Source of the DNA: UBA10347 sp905182135
Lineage (GTDB): Bacteria > Actinomycetota > Acidimicrobiia > Acidimicrobiales > UBA10347
DNA length: 64,000 nucleotides
Reading direction: 5' to 3'
NCBI GenBank assembly: GCA_963925805.1
Contig: CAWUSE010000004.1
Span: forward strand, 74,456 to 138,455
Every line of letters begins with the position of its first letter. Position 1 is the first letter of the stretch. A program made the position numbers and the translations under genes. Of the stretch, positions 55,532 through 62,543 are shown in pieces. The notes beneath the pieces were generated by a model. It saw only the letters and a program-made list of their open reading frames with translations. It made no database searches and was not told the DNA's origin.

Positions 55532-56677
55532 TTATCCGTTGATTTGGGTGTTCAAGCCGTCGGTTGCTTCGATGAACTCTTCGATCATCTCGTACACCAC
55601 CTGTGTCGTGGGCTTGGTCTTGTTCATGCTGCCCACGATCTGGCCCACGAAATAGTTGGCAAGGTCAGCGGCGCCGGATCCCTCGCGATGTGCCGATCGG
55701 TTGATACGAGCGATGGCCTCGTCGATAAGCACTGGTTGCATCGGCATTCCCAAAGGCATCGGAGTGTCTGGGTTTTCCCACTCGTCGGTCCATGACGATT
55801 TCAGCTGGCGAGCATGTTTGCCGGTACGCGAACGCGAACGGATTGTGTCAGAAGACGTCGCCGTGAGCATTTTCCCTTTAACGATTGGGTGGGTTTCGGC
55901 TTCTTCGGTCGTGAGCCAGACTGAACCGCACCAGACACCTTGAGCGCCAAGCGCCATCGCTGCAGCCATCTGGCGGCCCCGGCCAATACCTCCAGCTCCG
56001 AGAACAGGTGTGTCGCCAACGGCGTCAACAACCTCGGGTATCAGCACCATCGATGCGATCTCGCCGGTGTGACCACCGGCCTCGTAACCCTGGGCGATGA
56101 TCAAGTCAACACCTGCGTTTACATGACGTTCCGCGTGCTGGGCTTTTCCGGCCAGGGCACCGACCTTGATCCCGGCCTCGTGGCACCGGTTGGTCATGAC
56201 CGCCGGTGGCGGACCGAGTGCATTCACCATTAGGGAAGGCTTGAAGGCCAGCGCGATCTCGAGGTTTGGCATCTGCGAGTCTGCCGACATTGGGGCCGCG
56301 GCGTCATCGCTCATGTTGAAGCCGCCGCTCCTCTTGCTGCCTTCTTCGAGCGGGGGAACGTCGTACTTTTCTAGGATCTGATTCAGGTACTGGCGGTGCT
56401 CGTCGGGGATCATGTCGTTGATCGAACCAACAGACAAGCCACCCTCGTCGGATCCGGCGTATTTGGCTGGAACGATCAGGTCGACGCCGTACGGCTTGCC
56501 GCCAACTTCCTCTTCGATCCACTGCAAGTCAATCTCGAGCTGGCGGGGCGATAGCCCAACCGCGCCTAGGACTCCGAGGCCGCCGGCCTTGGTGACTGCG
56601 GCGACAACATCACGGCAGTGGGTGAACGCAAAGATCGGCATATCGATGCCGAACATCTCGGTGACCTGATTCTTCAT
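55532..56677 (-). CDS. Nitronate monooxygenase/2-nitropropane dioxygenase-family flavoprotein
   Basis: 381-residue FMN TIM-barrel. FAFTHCRDVVAAVTKAGGLGVLGAVG is the N-terminal FMN-binding region, and QGYEAGGHTGEIASMVLIPEVVDAV carries the catalytic His (about 212). GAGGIGRGRQMAAAMALGAQGVWCGS is the phosphate-binding end. A family-atypical insertion of about 60 residues lies at about 85-145. It oxidises nitronates or serves as an enoyl reductase-like flavoenzyme. ATG 56677 is chosen because the frame before it has no family sequence. Divergent from the LLM-class gene. Confidence 0.88.
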   Translation of the reverse strand: MKNQVTEMFGIDMPIFAFTHCRDVVAAVTKAGGLGVLGAVGLSPRQLEIDLQWIEEEVGGKPYGVDLIVPAKYAGSDEGGLSVGSINDMIPDEHRQYLNQILEKYDVPPLEEGSKRSGGFNMSDDAAAPMSADSQMPNLEIALAFKPSLMVNALGPPPAVMTNRCHEAGIKVGALAGKAQHAERHVNAGVDLIIAQGYEAGGHTGEIASMVLIPEVVDAVGDTPVLGAGGIGRGRQMAAAMALGAQGVWCGSVWLTTEEAETHPIVKGKMLTATSSDTIRSRSRTGKHARQLKSSWTDEWENPDTPMPLGMPMQPVLIDEAIARINRSAHREGSGAADLANYFVGQIVGSMNKTKPTTQVVYEMIEEFIEATDGLNTQING

Positions 56678-56761
56678 GCATTGATCTTGGCACTCGGCTG
56701 GCTGTCTAACCCAAGTTGGCCGGATTGGTCTGATGATTGCACTAGCTGACACCATGGGATC

Positions 56762-57817
56762 ATGAAGGTAGAGACGTTGCTTCCGCTCGGAAAACTCGAC
56801 CCAGGGCTTCGTGAACCGGACACGCCGTTACATATTGGCGATTTCGCTGCTGGTGCTGTGCAAGCCGAGGAACTCGGGATCGATGCCGTGCTCGTCGAAG
56901 AAACCAAGGACGACCCGTATCAGCTCTTGGCCTTGGGCGCCGCCGCAACATCAACGATTGGGTTAGGCACGTCTGTAGCCATGGCGTTCCCTAGGAGCCC
57001 GACGATCACCGCAATGTCGGCGTGGTCGTTACAGAAGCTGTCGCAGGGCCGGTTCGTACTCGGACTGGGCTCGCAAGTACGTGGCCACGTACGGCGCCGC
57101 TTCGGCATGGATTGGCACGCTCCGGCGCCTTGGATGCGCGACTACATCATGGCGATGCGGGCAGTGTGGGACTGCTGGCAGCACGGCACCGAGTTGAACT
57201 TCGAGAGCGAGCACTACAACCTGAGCCTGATGGTCCCGCTGTTTGACCCGGGGCCGATCGACCATCCGTCTATACCGATCCACGTTGCTGCGATTGGCCC
57301 CAACATGGTGGCTATGGCGGGCGAGGTCGCTGATGGAGTACGTCTCCATCCGGTTTGCACGCCACGCTTTATTGACGAGCAGGTGCATCCAAACATTGCC
57401 CGTGGCGCAGCTCGGACTGGCCGAGATGCGTCGTTGGTGGAGGTCTGCATGAAGCCGCTTGTGGGCACCGCTGCGACCGAGAAGCAGCTTGCGGTCAGCA
57501 CCGAGACGGTGCGAGCACGGGTGGCGTTCTACCTATCGACGCCTTCTTATCGTCGTGCGTTCGAGCTGCATGGCTAGGGCGATATCGCCGAGCAGGCCAG
57601 CAGGCTGTCTAAGGCCCAGAACTGGGATGCGTTACCCGCACTCGTCGATGACGAGATGTTGCACACGGTGGCTACTTTGGGGATCCACGAAACCATCGCA
57701 GAGCAGCTTCGAGAGCGCTACTCGGAGCGGGTCGACCGCATCGAGTTCTCGATGCCCGTGACGAGTCCTGAGGAGGCCGAGGTCTACGGCCATATTCTCA
57801 CCAGCCTCCGCACCTGA
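56762..57817 (+). pseudogene. LLM-class F420-dependent oxidoreductase with internal TAG stop
   Basis: 351 residues expected, interrupted by TAG at 57575-57577 (codon 272). The first part has luciferase-like F420 features: GAVQAEELGIDAVLVEETKDDPY, GLGTSVAMAFPRSPTITAMSAWSLQKLSQGRFVLGLGSQVRGHV and PIHVAAIGPNMVAMAGEVADGVRLHP. It reads YRRAFELHG before the stop and GDIAEQASRLSKAQNWDALPALVDDEML after it, in the same frame, to TGA 57815. Relatives commonly have Trp at the position (HGWGD), so a TGG-to-TAG change is likely. A truncated 271-residue product would lack the C-terminal helices. It may be a recent pseudogene, a sequencing error or an amber suppression site. Confidence 0.82.
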
Positions 57818-58156
57818 TCCCTTCTGTGCCTCTTGTTTTAGATGACAGATCTATCGGGGGCGCGGGCAGGGTCGTTCTAGTGAGTCATCGAGCAGTTCGG
57901 TCTCGATTGCCGCATGGTCAAGTTCGACTTTCCTATTGACAAGCTAGGCACCGGATGCGGCGTTTTGTGGAACGCGTTCAAGCGCATCGCCAATGGCTAC
58001 TCGGCGGACGAGAATCCGGACATTTTCCACGACACAGGGACTCGGCCATATTGCCTCCTGACCCCCGGCTCCGGGTAGGGCGTTAGCCACATCTCGGATG
58101 TGTAGCGGTGCTCTTCGAGGTCGGACGGAAGACTCGCCGGGCACTATCGTTGTCAG
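57818..58156. other. Gene-poor interval, nothing recognised
   Basis: Lies between the interrupted oxidoreductase and the BenE-like gene. No clear ORF or RNA. Confidence 0.5.
58145..58150 (+). promoter_or_regulatory. -10 hexamer TATCGT, leaderless promoter of the BenE-like gene
   Basis: TATCGT lies 6 nt before GTG 58157. Confidence 0.5.
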
Positions 58157-59359
58157 GTGCAGATCTTCAGGGACTTCTCGCTATCGACGATTACGGCCGG
58201 GTTCGTCGCCTCACTTGTTGGTTTGACCAGCGGCATCGTGATCGTCTTCGAGGCGGCGAGGGCAGTTGGGGCCAGCGACAAGCAGATCGCTTCATGGGTG
58301 TTCGCCCTTTGTCTCGGTATGGCGATCCTCACCATCGTTCCTTCATTAAAGCTCCGCATTCCGGTGATGGTGGCGTTCTCCGCTCCGGGGGCAGCAATTC
58401 TGGCAACCGTCGCGCCGGGTGACTTCACGCTCTCCGAAGCAGTTGGGGCTTTCGTCATCAACGGAGTACTGATGGCGTTCGTTGGATTCTCCGGCCTTTT
58501 CGAGCGGTTCATGAATCGCATCCCGGTCGCCCTTGTCAGCGCTCTGTTGGCGGGTGTTCTGGCGAGGTTTGTTCTGAGCGGCTTCGCCGACGCAGAGACA
58601 GCTCCAGGCCTCATCGCGATCACATCCTTGGTGTACATGGTGACCCGCCGCTTCGCTCCGCGTTACGCGGTTGTTGCGGTGCTCGTGGCGGGAATTACGA
58701 CATCGTTGGCATCGGGCTCGATCCGCACTGAAGAGCTGACGTTAGCGTTTGCCCAGCCTGAATACGTCGGTCCTTCGTTCAGCCTCAGCGCGGTAATCGG
58801 GCTAGCGATTCCTTTGTTCATCGTCACCATGGCGGGCCAAAATCTGCCGGGCGTGGCTGCGCTGCGCAACGCGAACTACGACGCGCCAATCTCCAAGGTC
58901 ATTGGTAGCACTGGTCTCGGAACCGTGCTGCTGGCGCCATTCGGTGGATATGCCTTCAACCTGTCGGCGGTGTCAGCGCCGATCTGTCTCGAAGCATCGG
59001 CTCACGAGGACCCGGCACGGCGTTATACGGCGGCATTGTCAAACGGTGGTTTCTATCTAATCGCAGCGCTGTTTGGGACAGCGATCACCGGTGCGCTGAA
59101 TGCGTTTCCGAAGGAACTCATCCACATTGTTGCAGCGTTGGCGTTGTTGCCCACGATCGGCAACAGCCTTGCAATGGCAGTCCGCGATGAGGGCCATCGC
59201 GAGGCAGCAATGTTCACGTTCGTCGTGACGCTGTCCGGTCTTACAGTGGCGAAGATCGGGTCGCCTTTCTGGGGCGCGCTCGCAGGGGTGGTGGCGATGC
59301 TGATCACGAGCTCGCGGAGCGAACACCGAATCAGAGACTCCGTTGAGGCCGACGTGTAA
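58157..59359 (+). CDS. BenE-family benzoate/proton symporter-like transporter
   Basis: 400-residue membrane protein with about 12 hydrophobic segments. The N-terminus DFSLSTITAGFVASLVGLTSGIVIVFEAARAVGAS, then MVAFSAPGAAIL and TMAGQNLPGVAALRNANY are diagnostic for BenE proteins, which import benzoate or related aromatic acids. It could feed the aromatic pathway, although the hpa island is 20 kb away. The stop at 59357 is 17 bp before a long palindrome. Confidence 0.88.
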   Translation: MQIFRDFSLSTITAGFVASLVGLTSGIVIVFEAARAVGASDKQIASWVFALCLGMAILTIVPSLKLRIPVMVAFSAPGAAILATVAPGDFTLSEAVGAFVINGVLMAFVGFSGLFERFMNRIPVALVSALLAGVLARFVLSGFADAETAPGLIAITSLVYMVTRRFAPRYAVVAVLVAGITTSLASGSIRTEELTLAFAQPEYVGPSFSLSAVIGLAIPLFIVTMAGQNLPGVAALRNANYDAPISKVIGSTGLGTVLLAPFGGYAFNLSAVSAPICLEASAHEDPARRYTAALSNGGFYLIAALFGTAITGALNAFPKELIHIVAALALLPTIGNSLAMAVRDEGHREAAMFTFVVTLSGLTVAKIGSPFWGALAGVVAMLITSSRSEHRIRDSVEADV

Positions 59360-59376
59360 GCAACATCACTTAATCC

Positions 59377-59421
59377 TTTACCCCTAACCCTTTGTGTCAG
59401 ACACAAAGGGTTAGGGGTAAA
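59377..59421. repeat. 45-nt perfect palindrome beside the RAYT gene, core GTGTC-A-GACAC
   Basis: Perfect 22-bp arms (59377-59398 and 59400-59421) flank one A at 59399. The right arm begins GACACAAAGGG, then TTAGGGGTAAA. It starts one base beyond the RAYT stop codon, as expected for a REP-type end recognised by the transposase. It may also terminate transcription from both sides. Confidence 0.8.
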
Positions 59422-59422
59422 T

Positions 59423-60385
59423 TTATGCGGCTCGGTCGAGAATGGACAGCCCGGTGTTGAGCAGCGCTGACAGCGCTGGGTCTCGTTGAGTAGTTCTTTC
59501 GAAGCGCCGGATCGACCTCGATGCGCCTTGCCCAAAACTGAAGCCGAAGGCAGTCGCCAGATCGGTGAGTGTTGCCAAATCAGAACGATGAAGAAGCGTG
59601 AGTAGCAGACCTTGAGCAGCCTGAGTTACGTCATCGTGTGGGAGCAAGATTCCGATGATTGGCACGTCCAAAGAGCTGCAGACGTAGTCGGTCAACGCGG
59701 TAGTCAACGATAATAACGACGGTGAACGCCTTGTCAGGCCATCGAGTTGAAGCAGCGCAGTATTAATTGTGTCCAACGAGGACTGCAGAGAGTGGTCCGG
59801 AAGCTGTGAATGGATGACTCGTTCGAATTCGGCGGCCGACTTGGTGTCGTGTCGACGCACGAACTGGTCAAAGGCTTGAGGATTGCCATCGAAGTATGTA
59901 GCCACAATGTCATGAGCCAGAGGAATGTCGATTGCATCTGGGTGGCCGAGTACCACGGCTTGGCTTGACCAGCGGTAGTCCGCGGGACGCCTGACGAGTC
60001 CTGCCTTGACCGGGTTGTTGGCGATATAGCGGGGTACTTCCATTAGATAACGCTCGTTGTCGATGAGCTTGGAGAAGAAGCGACCTTTGAAGAGTGCGCC
60101 GTCGAAGCCGTACTTTCGGTTGAAGTCCAAGGTGTAACCGCCGCCTATGTGCTGCATCGTTCGAGACAAGCCGTGGTCGGTGCAGGAACGGATGAGTAGG
60201 TGGTAATGGTTGCTCATTAAAGCGAACGCATGTAGTTCGATGAGGCCCAGAGAGATAGTTGTACGCAGGTAGTCGACGAAGAGTTCTCGGTCATCGTCAT
60301 CACCAAACACGTCTTGTTTGTTGCGCCCCCGATTTGTCACATGGTGATAGGCCCCAGGATGGTCAATTCGCAGCGGTCGTCCCAT
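59423..60385 (-). CDS. REP-associated tyrosine transposase (Y1/TnpA_REP family)
   Basis: 320 residues. MGRPLRIDHPGAYHHVTNRG is the standard N-terminus. The HUH metal site is LHAFALMSNHYHLLIR, and the catalytic Tyr is probably in GGGYTLDFNRKYG followed by FKGRFFSKLI. YIANNPVKAGLV-x(6)-YRWSS is diagnostic of RAYTs. The C-terminal DnaA-like helix region (ATLTDLATAFGFSFGQGASRSIRRFE) is retained. The gene looks intact. TAGCGT lies 7 nt before ATG 60385. It would nick and rejoin single-stranded DNA at palindromic REP sequences. Confidence 0.92.
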   Translation of the reverse strand: MGRPLRIDHPGAYHHVTNRGRNKQDVFGDDDDRELFVDYLRTTISLGLIELHAFALMSNHYHLLIRSCTDHGLSRTMQHIGGGYTLDFNRKYGFDGALFKGRFFSKLIDNERYLMEVPRYIANNPVKAGLVRRPADYRWSSQAVVLGHPDAIDIPLAHDIVATYFDGNPQAFDQFVRRHDTKSAAEFERVIHSQLPDHSLQSSLDTINTALLQLDGLTRRSPSLLSLTTALTDYVCSSLDVPIIGILLPHDDVTQAAQGLLLTLLHRSDLATLTDLATAFGFSFGQGASRSIRRFERTTQRDPALSALLNTGLSILDRAA

Positions 60386-60392
60386 ATGCAAG

Positions 60393-60398
60393 ACGCTA
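60393..60398 (-). promoter_or_regulatory. -10 hexamer TAGCGT before the RAYT gene
   Basis: TAGCGT on the minus strand lies 7 nt before ATG 60385. Confidence 0.45.
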
Positions 60399-60425
60399 GG
60401 TGTCGGGTGCGACAACCTCGGCTAC

Positions 60426-60466
60426 ACCTTCTGTGTCTGACACAGAAGGTTGTGTACAGAAGGTTG
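60426..60466. repeat. Palindrome upstream of RAYT with extra half-arm, core GTGTC-T-GACAC
   Basis: 12-bp perfect arms (60426-60437 and 60439-60450) around a T. Then ACAGAAGGTTG, part of the right arm, is repeated at 60456-60466. The same layout (palindrome plus repeated half-arm) is seen at 25224-25268. Confidence 0.75.
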
Positions 60467-60483
60467 ATGGTTGGCGTAGTTGG

Positions 60484-61800
60484 TTAGGCAGCGCCGGCGA
60501 CGCGGCGACCATTCACCCAGACGTTGGAGATATCGGCGGGGGCAGCCAGGCGCACGACCTTCTCGAAGATGCGGTCGCCGTCATCAATTTCGGTCCACAT
60601 CTGTAGCGCCGACCCTGGCCGGTTGAGCTGCACAGCCAAGGCATCGAATGAGCGGCCAACGGCGAGCAGTCCAATGGGCAGGTCAAGGAGTTCGGCGCCC
60701 CCCGTTGTTGCCATGTAAAAAGCGTCGGTTATTGCGATTCGAGAATTGGATACACCTCGCTCGTGCGCCGAGAGCCCTGGGTCAACGCCATCTTCGAGGT
60801 AACGCGATGCAGTGACGGCATGAGCACACTGCGGAAGTAGCCCTGGTGACGCTCCGCCGGCGATATCGGTGCCGAGTCCGACTTTGACGCCTGCGTCGAG
60901 CGCCCGTCGCGCCGGAAAGACTGCGTTTGCGAAATAGGCGTTCGAGAGTGGGCAGTGGGCCACGCCGGCACCGGCAAGTCGGACGATATCTAGGTCGGAG
61001 TCGCCGAGATGATCGCCGTGCGCCAAGATCGTGTTCGGGCGGATCAGCCCGAAGCCTGCAAGAGCTTGTGTGTCCGTTGTTCGGAACCGCTCGATGGCGT
61101 AGTGGTGTTGCCAGTCGCTCTCGGAGCAATGGGTCTGCAACCGTACGCCAGTTTCTATGGACAACTGGCCGAGGCCGATCAGAGCGTCGTTGCTGCACGC
61201 GGGGGTAAACCGCGGCGTGATAACGGGCTTGACGAGACTGTTGCCAAGCATCTGGATTTCTTGTATGGATAGGTGCGAATTCTCGATGGAGACGTTGGCG
61301 TCGGCATCTCGATACCACTCGGGTGTACCGCCAGTGTGGTCCATCGCTACACGCCCGACGAAGGCTCGCTGGCCAAGCTCGGCGCAGGTCGAGGCCAGCA
61401 TGGTGGTGGTTGCAACGTCGATAGTGGCAAAGTAGACGGCTGTGGTCGTGCCATGGGCCAGCAGAGTGGCGACCATCTGTGGCCAGACTTGGGCGGCGAA
61501 CTCTGGCTCGGTTAATCGCTTCTCTAATGGAAAGGTGTGTTCCAGGAGCCACTGCTCAAGTGGTAGGTCAAGTCCGGTGCCGAGTTGGGGCCATTGCGGG
61601 GCATGCAGATGGCTGTCGATCAGCCCGGGAAGAAGCACGCTGTGTTCGCCCAGATCATGGGTCACGGGTCCGTCACGATGGCCGATAGAGATGATCGTGC
61701 CGTCGTCATCGACATCGATGACCACGTTCTGCAACACCTGCAGCTCGCCTCGGCGAGGTGTTTGCATGACGGTTGCTCGAACTGAGATTCCTACGCTCAC
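60484..61800 (-). CDS. Guanine deaminase-like amidohydrolase
   Basis: 438 residues of the amidohydrolase superfamily. Segments: VLLPGLIDSHLHAPQWPQLGTGLDLPLEQWL (metal HLH; the APQ-GTGLDLPL-WL pattern is diagnostic for guanine deaminase), LQTHCSESDWQ, TILAHGDHLGDSDL (His), and VGLGTDIAGG (Asp). It converts guanine to xanthine in purine salvage or catabolism. GTG 61800 is chosen by family alignment (ISVRATVMQTPRRGELQVL); GTG 61806 is possible. Divergent from the TetR gene. Confidence 0.88.
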   Translation of the reverse strand: MSVGISVRATVMQTPRRGELQVLQNVVIDVDDDGTIISIGHRDGPVTHDLGEHSVLLPGLIDSHLHAPQWPQLGTGLDLPLEQWLLEHTFPLEKRLTEPEFAAQVWPQMVATLLAHGTTTAVYFATIDVATTTMLASTCAELGQRAFVGRVAMDHTGGTPEWYRDADANVSIENSHLSIQEIQMLGNSLVKPVITPRFTPACSNDALIGLGQLSIETGVRLQTHCSESDWQHHYAIERFRTTDTQALAGFGLIRPNTILAHGDHLGDSDLDIVRLAGAGVAHCPLSNAYFANAVFPARRALDAGVKVGLGTDIAGGASPGLLPQCAHAVTASRYLEDGVDPGLSAHERGVSNSRIAITDAFYMATTGGAELLDLPIGLLAVGRSFDALAVQLNRPGSALQMWTEIDDGDRIFEKVVRLAAPADISNVWVNGRRVAGAA

Positions 61801-61865
61801 ACCCACATCATGCCGTGCTCGCGCCGCCACGCAAGGTGATGGCGCACGATGGAAGTGGGCGCCAC

Positions 61866-61895
61866 TTGACAAACCTAACAAGCGTTAGGTAGGTT
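61866..61895 (+). promoter_or_regulatory. TetR promoter with -35, -10 and embedded operator
   Basis: TTGACA (61866-61871) and TAGGTT (61890-61895) are spaced 18 nt. Between and overlapping them is CCTAAC-AAGC-GTTAGG (61874-61889), a perfect inverted repeat in the size range of TetR operators. GTG 61903 lies 7 nt after the -10, so the transcript is probably leaderless. The arrangement predicts autorepression. Confidence 0.65.
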
Positions 61896-61902
61896 CGTGG
61901 GT

Positions 61903-62499
61903 GTGGGGCTGCAGACCGAGGAGATCACTGGACGTGCTCGGGTCCTCGATGCCGCAGCCGAACTCTTCGTTCGGCAGGGGTACGTCGGCACGACCTTGCG
62001 ACAGATTGCTGCGGCGACCGGGATTAAGGCTGGCTCCATTTACCATCACTTCGAATCGAAGGAAGCGCTGTTTGTTGCTGTCTTGAACGACGGCATCGTG
62101 GTCATGATCGATGCATTCGACGAGGCACAATCCTCGCTGGCTGGAACTGACGATGTGGCGGTTCATGTTCGAGAACATGTGAGATCCCACCTGAGCGCCA
62201 TCTTCGAAAACGGCCCCTATACAACAGCCCATGTCACCTCGTTTTTCAGCGCTCCAGCTGAAGTGCGTGCTGCGGTGGTACCTAAACGGGATAGCTATGA
62301 GCAGAAGTGGAACCAGCTCTTCGAAGTGTTGTTTCCTGCTGCAAACACCAAAGAGCTGCGCTTGCGTCGACTCATTCTCTTTGGCGCAATGAATGCAACC
62401 GCAGAGTGGTTTGATCCCGCAGGAAACCTGACAGTCGACCAGCTGGCTACCGCGATCAGTGATCAATTTCTGCAAGGAGTTACCCAGTATGAGAGTTGA
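61903..62499 (+). CDS. TetR-family transcriptional regulator
   Basis: 198 residues. The N-terminal helix-turn-helix (about 8-55) reads ARVLDAAAELFVRQGYVGTTLRQIAAATGIKAGSIYHHFESKEALF, a textbook TetR domain. The C-terminal ligand domain is of the acyl-ligand type but not assignable. GTG 61903 is chosen over GTG 61897 because the -10 would otherwise abut the start. It lies 44 bp upstream of the carboxylase gene, so it likely controls an acyl-CoA degradation operon as well as itself. Confidence 0.9.
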   Translation: MGLQTEEITGRARVLDAAAELFVRQGYVGTTLRQIAAATGIKAGSIYHHFESKEALFVAVLNDGIVVMIDAFDEAQSSLAGTDDVAVHVREHVRSHLSAIFENGPYTTAHVTSFFSAPAEVRAAVVPKRDSYEQKWNQLFEVLFPAANTKELRLRRLILFGAMNATAEWFDPAGNLTVDQLATAISDQFLQGVTQYES

Positions 62500-62543
62500 C
62501 GATGAGGCCTCAAATATGAGACGCAGCCAGTGAGAGAGACACG

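Larger units (their letters stand above)
59377..60466 (-). mobile_element. RAYT (REP-associated tyrosine transposase) unit bounded by palindromes
   Basis: A Y1-type transposase gene lies between two palindromes that share the core GTGTC-W-GACAC (59377-59421 and 60426-60450, the second with an extra half-arm to 60466). No target-site duplication is expected for this class. A third palindrome at 25224 suggests mobilised non-autonomous copies. Confidence 0.7.

Noticed and set aside
55220..55795. 191-codon plus-strand open frame
   Set aside because: Its second half is antisense to the nitronate monooxygenase gene and the first half has no family resemblance.
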